A stretch of DNA of 64,000 nucleotides from contig CM021312.1 of the NCBI GenBank assembly GCA_010645155.1, forward strand, positions 5,607,338 through 5,671,337, in the 5' to 3' direction. The notes beneath the pieces are model-generated. The model had not been told where the DNA came from and made no database searches. It was given only the letters and a program-made list of their open reading frames with translations. A program made the position numbers and the translations under genes. This document shows, piece by piece, positions 50,752 to 64,000 of this stretch (its first letter is position 1; every line of letters begins with the position of its first letter). Origin of the DNA: Tigriopus japonicus (Eukaryota > Arthropoda > Copepoda > Harpacticoida > Harpacticidae).

Positions 50752-53700
50752 GATTAGTTCAGGCAAACATGTACGTATGCGTATCCCCCACTCTTCACTT
50801 GCTCCCTGTGTGTCTGTGTGTGTGCCGATATTAGGCGTCAGTTCGTGTTTGAGCCCCCCAAGTGAATAGAATGAAGAACTCATGTCCTCGGCTTCCTTCT
50901 TCCCCCATCTCTTCATTCAACAACGAGGGGATATTTCTGGACCTCTCGGCCTCACTCACACTCTCAGGATGAAACCTAGAAATGTCACTGATGCGGATAA
51001 GAGCGAATACTTCCACAGATGACGAGGGATACCAAGCAGATCAAACGTGGACGTTAGCCACAAAGGAAGCACTACTACTAGTTCTACAACGTCGATGAGG
51101 GGTGAAGGAAATTTTAGCTTTTGAGCCACGGAATGCCGACAATCAATAATCAGATAGGACCCATGACATCCCGAAGTGTGTCATGCAGGGTGGGAGAGAT
51201 ATCGCTAATGAATACCCCAGAAATATTCGTTCTCAGTCGGTAATCGGTAGTCAAACACGACAAAAGAAGCAGGCCAGAAGAACGCATCAATAAGTGCATA
51301 TTTCTCTCCTCACATTGGGAACAACAAAACGAAAAAAAAGTTTACAACCCCCATGGAGTGTACAGTAATATCGTCGTATTCACCTTGATGGGTCCATTTC
51401 GAGGCCAGAAAAACGAAGAGGGATGTTTTATCCGCCCACAGACAGCCTTAGCCTTTGTTTGCTCAGGGTATTAGAAAAGCCTGCAAGTGAAAAGAATATT
51501 ACGACGAGGTTATTTCGACCATAAACGCGAATGTCTTTTTCATCGCTCTCTTTAAAAGCATCGACAAACATCGGAACAAAACTTGTTCAGATGTTCTTTG
51601 GACGGCGACTTTGTGGCTTCGTTTCGACAACAAACCGAATAAAAATGATCTTGAACCCGACTTACTGAACTCTCAAAAAGAATCCAAAAGCAGTTAAATA
51701 AAACGTGTGGTTAGAGCAATAACGAGTACTCTGTTATTATTACTCTAGGTCTGTTTTTCACGACATTTTGATGGAAAAGTCATTTGGCGATACGGATTGC
51801 CGTTGAAGTTCCGAAAGAATTCTAATCACCTCACAGTTAAAGAGGGGGAGAAAAGCAATTAGATCTCGGCAAAAAATGTGGACCCACACTTGCAAAACTC
51901 ACCTTATGGATCTCCGGTCACAATTTGTTCCAGATTGGGGAAATATTGATTGACCTTTCTAAGTTATATACTTATGGATCAAGAGATAGGTTGGACATAC
52001 CTTCCTTGTTTTATAATTTTTTGACAGTGGAAATGAGAACCTGCTCGAGTTTGGAATTACATCTGGAAACATGGAACAAAGCTATCACTGGGTCGAATTT
52101 ATGTTGACACATATTTGATGTTATGACACCTCCACCGAGTCATTTCTCCTTGACTGCATATTTACGAGACATTCATAATATTATCCCTAATGCCACCTAC
52201 AAAGAAAACATTCAAGCACAACGTAATGCAAAGCAACATGCCGCAAATTAGACGGCTTTATCGAGTGATATGTGGAGCAAGGCTCATCAAACATCCACAA
52301 GAAGAAGAGATTCGTTTCGACAATTGTTTCCAATGTCATTTTAAAGTGGCGCCAAGCAAAATGGCCGCGAGGGCCTCTTTCGGGTAATGAAATGGCTCCC
52401 TTCGCACTCAACAACGACCATCAAAAAGCATCTTCAACCATCTCTTCAAGGACCCTTTTTTCCTTTAGTTTGCACTTAATCTCCTTTCCAATTAACAACA
52501 CTTTAAGTTAATCTAGATGCCACTGACCAAAACGAATTCATTTGTAACCGCCATTTTCGAACGATCTTCCCTTTTTTGTGTTTGTTGACGGTACTTCTCC
52601 CTTTTTGACGGAGCAACCTCCGTAAATCTCCAGAAATGTGGCGATGTTTTGAGAACGAAAAGAACAGCGTCGTTTTAATTTGGTTGCCCAAATAGCCTAT
52701 ATCTGTCAAAAGTGTTGGAAGGGAATGGGGCAAAAAATCTGACTGGCTTCCTGTTCTTTCAAAACGGATGAAAATGAAAGGCAAAGCCGCGCGTTTCCTT
52801 TGGCATCCTCAAGTACTATTGAGCGGCTAAAAAGCTACAGAAGAAGACACATGAAGAGATGTTGGAGGCTTCTTGTGCCCCCAAATTTGCTACTTTTTAC
52901 CCATTCAGTTGTGACGGATGCCACGTAAGGGATGAAGGTGGATAAAAGGGCTGAATAATCAAACAATAAATTTGCAACTTTGCTCAGTTTTACAGAAGGC
53001 GAAACAAGTGGGGCATCCAAATAGAGATGACTTTCTAAATCTCGTAGAGCGTTTTTTGGTGTCACAACACAAGACAGCAAGATGAGAACATTGGCAAATA
53101 ATGATTTTGTGTACCTTAGTCAAGAACTGATTCCAAATCCTGTATCCAAAGGGCACAACATCAATCAAGGAGTCGGAGACGTGTTGCTCTGCATATTATT
53201 TTTTACTCGTGTTATGTTGTCTCAAACGTATATGCCAAAAACTTCAATTTCAATTAAATTTGATTTCATATACTGTAGTTGCCAAAATCAATTAGAAACT
53301 CAGTAAATGTGAAAGTTCTTCGCCTTCTTGACAGAACCCAAAATCTTAGGTTGCATTATATGGCACTATGTCATGTCTACCACGATATTTTTCTGCGAGG
53401 AAAGAAAAGTCCACAAAAGTTCGTAAAAAAGAGTATTTGTATTTCGAGAAGTAGAATAGATGTCGTTGTTTAAGTACTAATAATTATGATGATGGTGTTA
53501 ATAATGTAATATTGTAGTAAGAATATCCTTTATACAGTGATCATAATAAATCTGGCAATAAAAACACAAGTAATAGAACGCTAGTCTTCTCTTATATATA
53601 AAATTGGAAATAATATTTTCTAAAGAACAATGATCAGAAAATGGGAATTATTAGTAGTAGTAGCCGTAGAAATAGAAATGGTAGAAGTGGCAATAATCAT

Positions 53701-54161
53701 TATTCGTGGTATTCGAAAATATCTGCTTGAGAATCAGATTAAGTACATATTTGAGAACAAAAGACATGGACGTGTTTTTTGAGAGTCCATTTTAGAAAGA
53801 CGAGTTGATTTCGACTTCAGAATAAGTCACTTTCCATTGAAGGGTTCAGTTTGATTCGTACGTTCATTGTGCATCATTATCTGTTAACTCTTTCTTCTCT
53901 TCTTTCTTTCCGTTTGTCCGAAAATACTAAAAAATCGTCGGGAAAAGAATTGCCCACAAAAATATGGCAAGCATAAAAATAATGCGACAGTATCGTATGA
54001 TTAAGTTCAGGGTTTGATGAAAGGCGATGTCGTTGGAGTTGGTTTGATGTAGGTTTCGTGTTTTTTTTTCTAGTAATTTTGAATTACGCGCTAAGATGCT
54101 TTCAAAAGGACGTTTAAAACGGAAATAGAGAGGCTAGCAAAATCATTCATTGGGGCAGTGC
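50752..54161. other. Intergenic region including the probable SoxC 3' UTR
   Basis: No recognisable gene. The 53.2-54.16 kb part is AT-rich and lies directly 3' of the SoxC stop codon on the minus strand, so it probably includes its 3' UTR. I did not find a canonical AATAAA on the minus strand within about 1 kb by eye. Short frames elsewhere in this stretch show no domain. Confidence 0.45.
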
Positions 54162-55708
54162 TTAAAGTACGAATGAGCTGTCCACCCAAGATTCGTATTT
54201 AGGATCATAGTCATGGAGGAACTCGGCCAATTCGTTGGCGAATTGGAACGACGGATTCGAAAATGAGTGGTTCGTGTCATTTGATGACGAATGGATTGAA
54301 GATGAAGCGGAGGATGTGCTGGAGCAAGTCGAGGACAATCCCGGCGAGGTCAATTCCGTGTAGGATGCGTTGTCGAAACTAGCATCCCCGTTCGGATTAG
54401 ACATGGCGGCAGTTTGGTTGAGATTTGAGGTCATTTGCGGTTGAAGGAGGTCAGTAAGGCCGTCGAGGTCATCCAAAGAGGCCATGGGGTCTCCAGCAGG
54501 CAGGGCTTGCAATTGGGTGTATTCAGTCTTGACTGGGGTGGACGTGACCATATTGACTCGGCCATGAGGCTGGTCCTCGGCAAAGAATGAGGTCGGCGAG
54601 GCCGGGGAACTCGGATTCGAGACCGAAACGGTTGGATACCCCATATTGACCAGAAACTTGGGTTCCTCATACAAAGAATGAGACTCGGGCGAACTCGGAC
54701 TGGACGATGGACTAGATGGAACATGAGCCGGAGACGATGCCGGTTGCAATGCCACGAATTGCTGAGAATTCTTCAATGTCGACTTGAATTGCGAGTCGAT
54801 AGTGAGTCGAACCCGGAGTCGATTGTCCGAGTCGACCACTCGATGTGTTCCGTATTTGATCTTGTGCCCGTTCCAAGACGAATGACACCTCAGAGGGTCC
54901 TCCTTCTTGGCTTGAAGCTGATCCGGATCTTGGATGACGGCGGCGGGATTGGTCCGATTCCGCTTGCGAGGACGGTATTTGTAGTCCGGATATTCCTGCA
55001 TGTGCAACAGTCTTAGCCTCTCGGCTTCCAAAATGAAAGGTTGCCGCTCTTCATCGGTGAGACGTTTCCATTTCTTGCCCAAGTTCTTGGAGATCTCGGC
55101 GTTGTGAATGTCGGGTTGGATCTCGATGATCTTTCTTCTCTCGATCTGAGACCACACCATGAACGCATTCATGGGTCGCTTGATATGATTGGGGGGATGC
55201 TTCTTCGTCTAATAAAGATTAAAAGAGACCCATTAAGATACCGTTTTACCCTCATACGAATTTCATAACGTGTCGATCATTCAAATTTTCCAAGCAAGCT
55301 ACCATATATTGTCCTTCGATGGAATTTGGCATTAACTGGATCAACAATGTCATTGATAAGAGACCATTACTGACAAATCAGTTTCGTTGCATTCTTTTTC
55401 GTAATCTCAACTTGTCAAACAAACTCGTTTGATCAGGACACGTGAGTCTGACTGAGTCTTACCTGAGCTTGGCTAACTTGAGTGGCATCGGTGTAAGGAG
55501 TTGATGAATTAGCATCCACCATGAGACTGCCAAACACTACATCACCCAACACATGGAATTGGCCATTATTTTCGTTGTTGTTGTTGCAATTGTTGTTGTT
55601 AGTGTGATGGAAATATTGCTCATGTTGTCGATGGAAGTAGTATTCAGTGTTTTGGTCGTGTTGGTGGTTGTGAAGGAGCTGAATTGGATCGTTGGTGGTC
55701 GATGCCAT
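54162..55708 (-). CDS. SoxC: SoxC-group HMG-box transcription factor (Sox4/Sox11/Drosophila Sox14 type)
   Basis: Nuclear sequence-specific DNA-binding regulator of development, by family knowledge. Exon 1 is 55708-55463 (82 aa) and exon 2 is 55208-54162 (348 aa), for 430 aa in all; the 254-nt phase-0 intron runs CAG|GTAAGA to TTATTAG|ACG. ATG 55708 follows an in-frame stop 12 codons upstream and has a strong context (ATCATGG). The N-terminus has His/Gln-rich and Asn-rich stretches, then TPYTDATQ. The HMG box spans about residues 91-165, with RPMNAFMVW and a [11 protein letters not shown] end. The signature SQIERRKI...[13 protein letters not shown] is typical of group C rather than B, D, E or F. 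The middle is Ser/Pro/Thr-rich with an Asn-containing patch. An acidic/aromatic C-terminus ([19 protein letters not shown]) resembles the conserved SoxC transactivation tail. No damage is seen. The group assignment is by recognition of motifs, not by tree. Confidence 0.93.
55209..55462 (-). other. 254-nt intron of SoxC
   Basis: Donor CAG|GTAAGA (minus strand, G at 55462) and acceptor TTTATTAG (55209). The intron splits the coding sequence a few residues before the HMG box, in phase 0. A second in-frame donor, CAA|GTTAGC, lies 15 nt upstream (exon end at 55478). Confidence 0.8.
55583..55615 (-). repeat. Asn-codon repeat within SoxC exon 1
   Basis: A run of AAC/AAT codons on the minus strand (plus-strand TTGTTG units) encodes NNNNC followed by NNNN. 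It is a coding microsatellite in the non-conserved N-terminal part, probably variable between individuals. Confidence 0.7.
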
Positions 55709-55901
55709 GATGCGGAGCACTCTTGGAGCCAAACAAATGAATCAATCAAGTTGAATATATAAAAGAGTTTTTTTTCTGTCTTGGAGACGACGAATCTTCT
55801 TGTACAAAAGTAGGTGAAGTAGAAAAATAGTCAACGCATTTGCACGGGTATTGGCGGCCAAAGCCTGACTGGTGAGTTACTTGGAGAAACCTACGCTTTT
55901 G

Positions 55902-56300
55902 TCAAAAAATTAGCGCCCCTACTTCGTTCGTGCCTTCCTTCCTTCCTGCTCTCCAAGCATTGGAATCCTCCTCGTCAACGAACGAACAAACGAACGGCTT
56001 TTTTCCCTTTCTTCCCTTTTCCTCGCGCGTCAAAAATCGGTGAATATCGGGGAATTGCGCCGGAGACAGCCCATTGATGACATCATCGAAATCACTTGGA
56101 ACGGAACTCACCGAACGGAGCCGGAAAAATAAAGAGAGAGAGAGCGGAAGGAGAGAAGCCAAGAACCCCCGAGGTTCCATTGGAATCAAGACAAGTTTCG
56201 TAATGATTCCGAGGTGAAAAACGCACACTTTTGCGTACTCTCTTGTGTGCTTTTGAAAATGGCCGAGTCGGCGGCGGTTCCGAGTTCATTGATTCCTTTT
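55902..56300 (-). promoter_or_regulatory. Candidate 5' UTR exon / promoter-proximal region of SoxC
   Basis: On the minus strand, upstream of the SoxC start codon, a good donor (TTCG|GTGAGT) ends a possible leader exon at 56112. A plausible but weak acceptor lies just before the start codon (GGCTCCAAG|AGTGCTCC). The segment is GC- and CpG-richer than its surroundings. It also carries an ATG-initiated frame (56180-55902, 92 codons, hydrophobic start) that reads through the donor and could act as an upstream ORF. There is a TATA-like TATATATT at about 55756-55763, about 50 bases from the start codon, as an alternative promoter element. All of this is inference from position. Confidence 0.25.
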
Positions 56301-59300
56301 AACACGTGGAACTCTAGAGAGGAACTGCGGGGACGACTCGATTAGGATCGTAAGATAATGTTTGTCACCCCCTCACCTTTGAAGAGACCAAGATCAAAAG
56401 ACTTGAGAGTTTTTACTGTTCGGCTATGGTAAATATGGACGGTCTTTGATTATGTTTTATCAATAAACACGAGACTGGATAATGTTCCATTAGATCATCC
56501 AAGTTATGATCGAATCAAATCAGAGAATGAGCCCTAACCGGATCGGTTTCATTACCCTTCATCATGGTGGTGGTTCTTATCATCTGACAAGTCAGTCAGT
56601 CGACTCTCTCATATTTCTCCGCTCTGACCACAAGACCTTTTTTATTAGTATTTCTTACTTTTCCCTCACTCAAATCTTGGTCACAAAAGATGATGGCCGC
56701 CATGTCAGAAGATGAAGTTCGACGGCACGAGAATGAGGTTTCATTATTGTTTTATCTGCCAGACCACAGAGCGACCATAACCCACGTCATTAACCATAAA
56801 AGTATCTTCGGTTGCGATTACGAGACTCACTCGGGAGAATCGAAAGAACAGATCTCGCTAGTTCGGACCTCAAACCTACAGCAAAAAGGTTACAAAATAT
56901 GGCTTCATTATTGTCCCCAAAGTCCTACTGAGGATATGAGTTGTTCATCAATCATGGGCGAGGAACCTGAGTATTACATCTTGGAGTATGTTGGCAACTG
57001 CACCTATTCTTGTTAGCACGATTCAATGCAAAAGTAAGCGAGTGGCATAATTTGCGGTTTTGCGAAGATAGCGAGTGTGTTCAACAAAGAAAATTTCTTT
57101 GTTAAAAAGTAATTTAAATGGCCCAAGGGCCTGCCAACACACACTTAGTGGATCATAAAAACAACCTGTCATGATGAAAGTCCTCGGGGTATTAAAGCTC
57201 TAGCGGTGGCCAAAATCGTTGTGGAAAATGTCAATAAATGTTTGTTTTATTGTTGTGCTCAATGATGCATAAATTACTCGAGACTTTATGGGGACATCAA
57301 AACTCACGTGGTGAGTCATATGGAGCCATAGTTTTGACACCACATCCCCTTTTTGGAACCATCGGTCATTTTACAATTCTGCTTCTTGATTGCGTCCAAC
57401 TTGGAATGGAGTGATGGAGTCTTGGAGTAATTGATAATCTCCCTTTAACATTAAAAATATCTTCTCAAGTGTCTTGTCTTGGCAACTCATTCAAGTTTCC
57501 AAGTGCGTTCTTTAAATAATTATGGCAACCCTAAATCAACTAGCTTTCTCCTCTCAGCCAAAACGGCCTTCTCTTAGACAGCCCTTCTCACAAAGATCAC
57601 GTCATTTTAAGTGTCTCCAAAAAAGAGTGTTTCTTTTTTCGTCGCTTCAAGCTTCCAAGCTTGAATGTAGGTGCTCATGGTATCAACTTGGCTCTTATGC
57701 CAACTTTGAACATAATGCCAGTTTGAAGAAATCCTTAATTGAAAATGAGCATCATCCTCTTCTTCATTTGCTCATGAATCCTCGTGATCATCATCATCAT
57801 CCAGAGAGAATTACAATGAGCTTGGATTGTGCGAGTACCAACTGTACTCATTCGAAGTAGCCGTGTACAAACGTTGATTATAAGATGCACTTGCAAGAAG
57901 CAATTTACAGATTGACCTTGAACTGTATATAGTGGTGGCTAACCCCTGCACAATGGACACCATTTAAAAACCCATAACGCTCTTCTACCTTAGAAATATC
58001 ACAAAGACCTCGAGCTCCGAATAATAACATCATCAAATCCGTATCAAACAATATTTCCTGACCACACCAGAAGAAAACCATCGACTGGGTTGTATCGAGT
58101 TGCTTTCGTAATTTCCTGTGCATCAGTCTCTTGATTGATCTAGGGTGGAGGTAATTACACAAAAGCAATCCTCATTCCACTTCAAACAAACACGTTTCCA
58201 TTCATTTCTAAAAGCAAAGAGATATCGAAGAAACGGGATAAAAAAACAAGAATAATATTGGACTCAACAACCCAACCAAAACCGGCGACAAACCCAATTT
58301 GGAAGGACCTACTTAGGGACTTAATAAGGCTAATTTTTCCCGCCGCCGACCTCAAGTCCCAATCCCTTCTATTATCAACTACGTTTAAAAGCTTCGAGAA
58401 TGGGTTGAAAGCCGAGACGAGAAGCGAAGCGAAGCGTTTCTTGGACTGGTGTTTAACTTGTCAGCATTTAATCGTCACTCTGACGACAAATAATCACTCG
58501 TCGGCTATTCTGAACACGAAGACTCCCTCTCATTTCGCACTTTTCATCTTGACCTCAATGAGGTGATTGTTGACAGTCGTTCAAAGCCAAACTTCCAATT
58601 GTCAGGCATATTTTATGGGACTCAAACCGATGATTTTGGCGGATCCCTCATTCCTGGTCTTGCGTGCTCAGGTTTTGACATCGGTGTTTAAGCTGTAGGC
58701 GATTTCTTTGTTTTTTTTTGGACACGCGTGTCCACTACTTGAACTCTATCAGAACACCTGCCTAATACCTGCCACCCATCTCCATCTTCATCAAACATCC
58801 TAAAGATAACGCCAACAGACTTGATCGTGGTTCAAGTGGTTCCCCAGATGAACCTGATTCCTCGAACTTGATCAATATTCCATCGTCAAACTTGCAATTA
58901 CACTTGATAATCATCGAAAAAAGATCTGCACGGTCTCTATCATGTTCATGGATCACGCGTTTTTTTCGTTTTGGGTCCTCGTGTGCTCAAGTATGGCCCC
59001 AAAGTAAGAACTCCAATGTCCCCTCTTAATGAGCCTTTCATGTGTGAATGGCACAAGGAGCTGTTAATTCTCATAAAATCCGCCTTGACCTTGAACCACC
59101 AACCCCCTCCCCCCAAAATGTCTCGGAACAATTGGATTCACAATGGAAAGGTGTGCTTCATGGTACAAGTACAAACTCCATTCATTTAATGCCTTGGGTG
59201 AAAAGCCCTGTATTTTGTTAGTTTTAGCGATAGAGCTAGTATTAAATGTGCCATTGTTTTGATTGCACTTTGTGACTGTATTCTCTAGTTTAACGACGAG

Positions 59301-62300
59301 CCAATCGTATAGTAGAGGATCTTGAGCGAAAATAGGCCTTGAAAGGACCACCAATCGCGAAAAAATGAATGAGTTTAAATTGCATTCTCGCTCTGTATGA
59401 AGCTGAGTAATCTTTATGTAGTTGTTGAATGCGATATAATTTATGGACATTAGTCCGAATGAAGACGTTTGAATTGAATTGAGTCGTCATGTTGTTGCTC
59501 AATCCAGATAACCTCCAAAGGGTAACTGATGATCTTTCCAGATAATAGAATCAAACCAGATGTCAATTAGGCCATTCTGACTAATTTGGTTTTACAATTT
59601 ATTGGATATAAAGAAAGGAAAGCTCGCTCATTTCAAGTCAAATTCTTGAGCCCTTGCTCACTTTTGTGACGTAAGGAATTTCCATCTCTGCAGGGGGGTT
59701 TGCTAAAACTTGAAAAGATGAAATTCTTACGGTCTGAATGTGAGATAATTTTAACCGAGGTGTTTGTTCAAGTGCTGATGTGGTAAAAGGATTTTGAGAC
59801 GCTTTATGACACTAAATCGCCATTGGCAGGGAATCTTCCAAATGCAACAAAAAATTGTGGTGAGTCATTCTAGCTCACGTGGTTAAATACGAGTAACAAT
59901 TCAAGAAGAATTTGTTCGTTCTTCGACGTTTTCATACCGTTTTGAGGATGAAAAACAGGACGGGAATATGAGGAAGTAAACATTAAGCATTACAATCTTC
60001 TTAATTTTATTGGTTTTATGAATTATTACAAAAAGTGGTGCAATTTGAACACTTTAGGTGCTCTCATTTTGTTTTTGTTTTAATCATAGAACGGAGAAGT
60101 AGATAGTTGATGCATAAATAACAATAAATCATTATTTTTGAAGAACATTTTTTGACATATATTTATGGAAAAATAAAAGAGTCAACTACTGAGCGTTCAT
60201 GAAAATCAGCCTTTTTACAAATAAAACTGAAATCTGTCGAGATTGCCCTCGTGAATAGATGCAATTGCATTTGGAATTGCAGGTGATGCTTTAGCGATCG
60301 AGCGGCGAACAAATCTGCCATCCCCAAGTGTGAAATGTTTTGCCATAAATTTACCTGTCAAATATCTTCGAGTACTTACTTGCTTACTTGCTTGCCTGAG
60401 GTGTGGTGAAAGGTGGGATACACATAAAAGCGAACTTGGAGAGACGTCAGGTTTCATTGGTGAGGCTGTTCAAGGCCAACATGGCAAGTACCTACTTACT
60501 ACTACTACAGTAGAGTACGTACTGGTGCTTCAAGGGAAGTCTAATAAAAATCCTAATGCAATAATTAGCTTTACATGACTGAAAATAAATTTATGGCCTT
60601 TTTTTTTTCTTTCGCCTCGAATTCGGGATCATTTTTTACTCTCCTCCTCCCTTCTCCAGCAAGATCAGCGTGAATTGATTCGAATTCATGTCAATTCATT
60701 GAGAAGGATGCAAATTGGTGTCCTTGAGAACGCCAATCACTCATTTAGGATGATTAGAGCTCTCTAATCAAAGCCATCTCGACTCGTTCGTTCCCTGCAG
60801 GATCTGACTCAAACAGTTGGAATAACACGCTGAATAATCCATGGAAGTGAAATGAAAGCCAAATAAACGAAATCTTGGACTGAAGGTCATGACAACAAAT
60901 TGGCAAAGACCTCAGAGACCACAGAGATTCCATGGTGATCATCGACCTTGAGGCAGTTCATGAACTCGGTAAGATTTTCTTCAGTTATTTAAAGTGTGCA
61001 AAAACTACTCGCGGGAGTCGATTGCCATTGTTTATTTGGCTGCGTTTCCAATCGGTGACTAATTCCCCACAAAATAACCTCATCGACTCAAGGTCGCCAA
61101 AATCAGTTCCAGAAAAACGAGAGCCAGCAAAAAAGGCCTATTGTATTGGGGCCACGTAATCCTGGGCATGAATAGTAGGCCTACCCGGACTACAGGAACT
61201 GGACCTTGTGTGTGGGGAGGTCACAAAAACTGGCCAAACCTCGATAGCGGCGATAATATTGATAGCCCGAATTAATGAGTCTTACTTACTGCATTGAAAA
61301 GCGATTCTCGCTTAGCTCTGAATGAAAGGCTGGCTTGTTAGATGTTTATGGAACTAATGGCGATGATGCCTTTGTTAAAGTGGCATACTGCTACTACTAC
61401 TTTTACCTTGTGACACAATTATGTCAGTCTTTCTTTTCTTGTGCATGCATTCTTTCCTGTCCAGGATACATTTCTGGAAATTGCATTTCGGCAGTTCGAT
61501 TTCAAAGATTTCTCAATGAGCTGTTTTGATAAAACTCCTCGAGATTCTATTTTATTCCTGATGTGTTGCACGTTCATCAAGAGCTTGTTTGGCTCTGAAA
61601 TTTGGAGCGGCAAACGGCAACAACAAGTTGATTTCAATCATTTTTTGACAGCAACGACGAGTTCTTTGAAAGTGGATTGTTTTCCCTTCTCTTTCTTGGG
61701 CTTGTATTACCTAAGGACAATTGATATAAACATGGAGGGCCGGAGTTTTTTCCACGCATAATCCTTCGTTTTAATAACGCCAGCATCAAGATTGAATGTC
61801 AAGATTTTAATAAGCTTTGAAATATAAAGAGATCAAAAACACAAATATACAAAGAGGCAATATACAAATGTACCAAAAATTCCATGAGTTTCATTTTACT
61901 ATAATTTTAGTAAACTGAAATATGTAAATAACATTTTTATTCTTCGGAAGAAACGACAATTTTAAAGACAACTACCTCCTAACATAATTTTTTATAAGGA
62001 CAAAACTCATGGTTCGTTTCTAATTTGAATGACTGGGCAAGTCCTCAATGATGTGCCTGTCTTCTTAGAGTTCATTTACCGCGCTAATATGAAGAAATTG
62101 TGTCCGACTCCGCTTCGTTTGTGAGTGTTCCTCCACGGAACTAGTTATGATTTTTTGTGGCCTGTCAAGGAGACCGCCAACAATAAATCCTTGTGAGGAA
62201 GTAAAGTCTTTTGAGCAAATGAAGAAAATGATGTGGAAGCAAATAGTCTGACTGACCGAACAACGACTCGCTTGACATGGACATGGAGCTCAAGAGCGAG

Positions 62301-64000
62301 CAAGCGAGCACCGATACAAGGTCAATGGAACAAAGAGGAACCGTTTCCCCCAGACTTTTTGTCTCGCTGCATATCTAAATGGAACATTTTCCCCCCAGCC
62401 GCACACATGTCCCACTTGTCTAAACTGTCCTTCTTTTCCAATGACCAGCCCTTATCAAGAGGTCCGCGAGTCAAAGTGGAAAGTCCCAAGACTTGCTGAA
62501 ACATAAACAGCACTTCAATGATTACTGGCTGAAGTGGGATCTCCATAAATCTCTCAATTTGGTCCCTTTTCTTGTCCCAAATTCACATCAGGATTGTTTC
62601 CCGCTCCTGATCATCATGAGGCCAAAGAGGGATGGAATTCACTTGGGAGCAGTAGATCAGAGCTCCCCATTTCTAACTTATGGGGTGTGAACAAGACCAA
62701 GAACGATTTCCTCCTGTTCTTGTGCTCTCTTTGCCTCCATCCAAGATCTCTAAGCTTTGTCGTTGCCGGGACAAAATGTTCATTATGAATAAGACATGTG
62801 GTCTGACTTTAAGCGTTATTAATGGTATGACGCGTGTCTGGCAGGAATGAAGATTAGATCGAATATTCAGGACCAACTTGAATGGAAGCTTTTTGGTCAA
62901 GAACACGGTCAAGAGTGTGAAACGATCCGGTTGAAAATTCCGAAAAAGCTCATAAACTTGAAGACAAGTGAAACAAATGTGACAGAAATAACGAAGACCG
63001 AACATGATTTCTCATCTCTGTCGAAGCGAGAAATTTAACTGTCAGTGAAATCCGAAAACTTCGACCCATGGACGATGTTTCAAAAAGCTTAAATGCTTTG
63101 GCTTAAACCGAGGCTATAAAAATCTGCAAAGGTATAAAATTGGGCTGAAAACCTCCTTCATCAAAGTCTTTCGATTGGTTCTCCTCCTCTCTATCTGAAT
63201 AGAAATGCATAAAAAACACTGACAAAAGACCAGATCTTTTGATATTCAATACTGGAAAGACCACTCGACTTTCTGGACATTCACCATGATTTAATTGTTC
63301 ATTTTACAGAACAAATCTTTTCTTTGCATATCTAGGAATTGAGATATTTGAAACGCCATTCTTGAATTTTCGATTCATTTCAACAAAGTAAACGTCCGTG
63401 TTTTTGAGTAGTCCAAGAAATGGAAGCTCAATGTTGTGCAAATTCAAACCTATTTAGCTCCATGGCGAATGTTGGTCCAATTTATTGCACTAATTAATAT
63501 CAAATCGTGACGAGTCCTCGAAAAGCTGGGCGAGCTTGGCCTATTCGGAATTAATTTGAGAAACATCGATGCCTTTTTCACACGATGATCGAGTAGAACT
63601 TGGCAAAGTAAGCCGGTCAAAATGGTTTGCAAAATGTGTCTCTCAAAGAAAAACTTGAAAAAACATCACAAACACCAAGTCAATGGGGGTAATAATGCAT
63701 GTTGCATTTTGCCAAAAAACCGTAACAAATCGATGAAAAACGAGGAGTCATTGGCGTAAATGGAAGCCATCTTACTCAAATTCCCTCCCTGTGTCCCTTC
63801 AATGGTAACCGTGAAGACCAAGATCATTGGGAAATAAACTCGAAGTAGCACCTCTGACCAATTTTGTTGCCAGCTCTTGGAATAAATTGCAAGGATTCAA
63901 AGTCCATCGTCATGAGTCAACGGAGATCGGGACAATGGAGAAGGATGATGCATTGGAAATACTGTATATGGATGGAGTGTCACGTGAAATCAATCATGGC
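56301..64000. other. Gene-poor region, no recognisable gene
   Basis: Open frames here are short. The most protein-like are 56690-57016 (108 codons; two ATGs followed by an acidic start), 57522-57860 (112 codons) and 62847-63038 (63 codons, Lys/Glu/Thr-rich). None carries a domain that I recognise, and none has convincing splice partners. No RNA genes, long repeats or transposon termini were seen. Upstream regulatory DNA of SoxC may lie in the first part. Confidence 0.5.

Noticed and set aside
1..64000. CRISPR arrays, prokaryotic operons, ribosome binding sites
   Set aside because: Spliced eukaryotic genes define the window; no direct-repeat and spacer arrays were seen and bacterial-type signals do not apply.

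Overview
This is a eukaryotic, almost certainly arthropod, genomic window. Two protein-coding genes can be named with confidence, and both contain short introns with GT..AG borders. One encodes an ionotropic receptor (IR), a protostome-specific chemoreceptor family. The other encodes a SoxC transcription factor with an insect/crustacean-like HMG box. Introns of 61 and 254 nt, mixed base composition, abundant trinucleotide microsatellites and long gene-poor intervals would suit a crustacean such as a copepod. That placement is inference; nothing in the window fixes the species.

Layout: 1-19.8 kb has no recognisable gene, only microsatellites and chance-length ORFs. The IR gene lies at 19.83-21.83 kb on the plus strand (two coding exons, 644 aa). 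Just downstream, 22.4-26.8 kb holds two weak spliced-ORF candidates that I cannot identify. From 26.75 to 27.75 kb there are two fold-back elements: a 169-bp inverted repeat, and a 449-bp almost symmetrical palindrome with 222-nt arms and a 5-nt spacer. From 27.8 to 47.4 kb there is again no recognisable gene; 42.5-43.5 kb is strikingly AT-rich. A 1.7-kb transposon-like element at 47.43-49.11 kb has 18-bp perfect terminal inverted repeats, flanking TA dinucleotides and clustered subterminal AGTATACT motifs, but no transposase. At 50.35-50.75 kb a pair of phase-compatible exons with good splice signals may be the 3' end of an unknown gene. The SoxC gene lies at 54.16-55.71 kb on the minus strand (two coding exons, 430 aa), with a possible non-coding 5' exon near 56.11 kb. 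The remainder to 64 kb shows no recognisable gene.

The two named genes are unrelated in function: a membrane receptor of the chemosensory type and a developmental transcription factor. No operon-like or pathway clustering is implied. I found no convincing undescribed multi-gene system. The observations most worth checking are the long palindrome (a possible hairpin-RNA source), the TIR element with its repeated subterminal motif, and a tandem in-frame splice donor just before the Sox HMG box. All spans and alignments were made by eye; no search was run.
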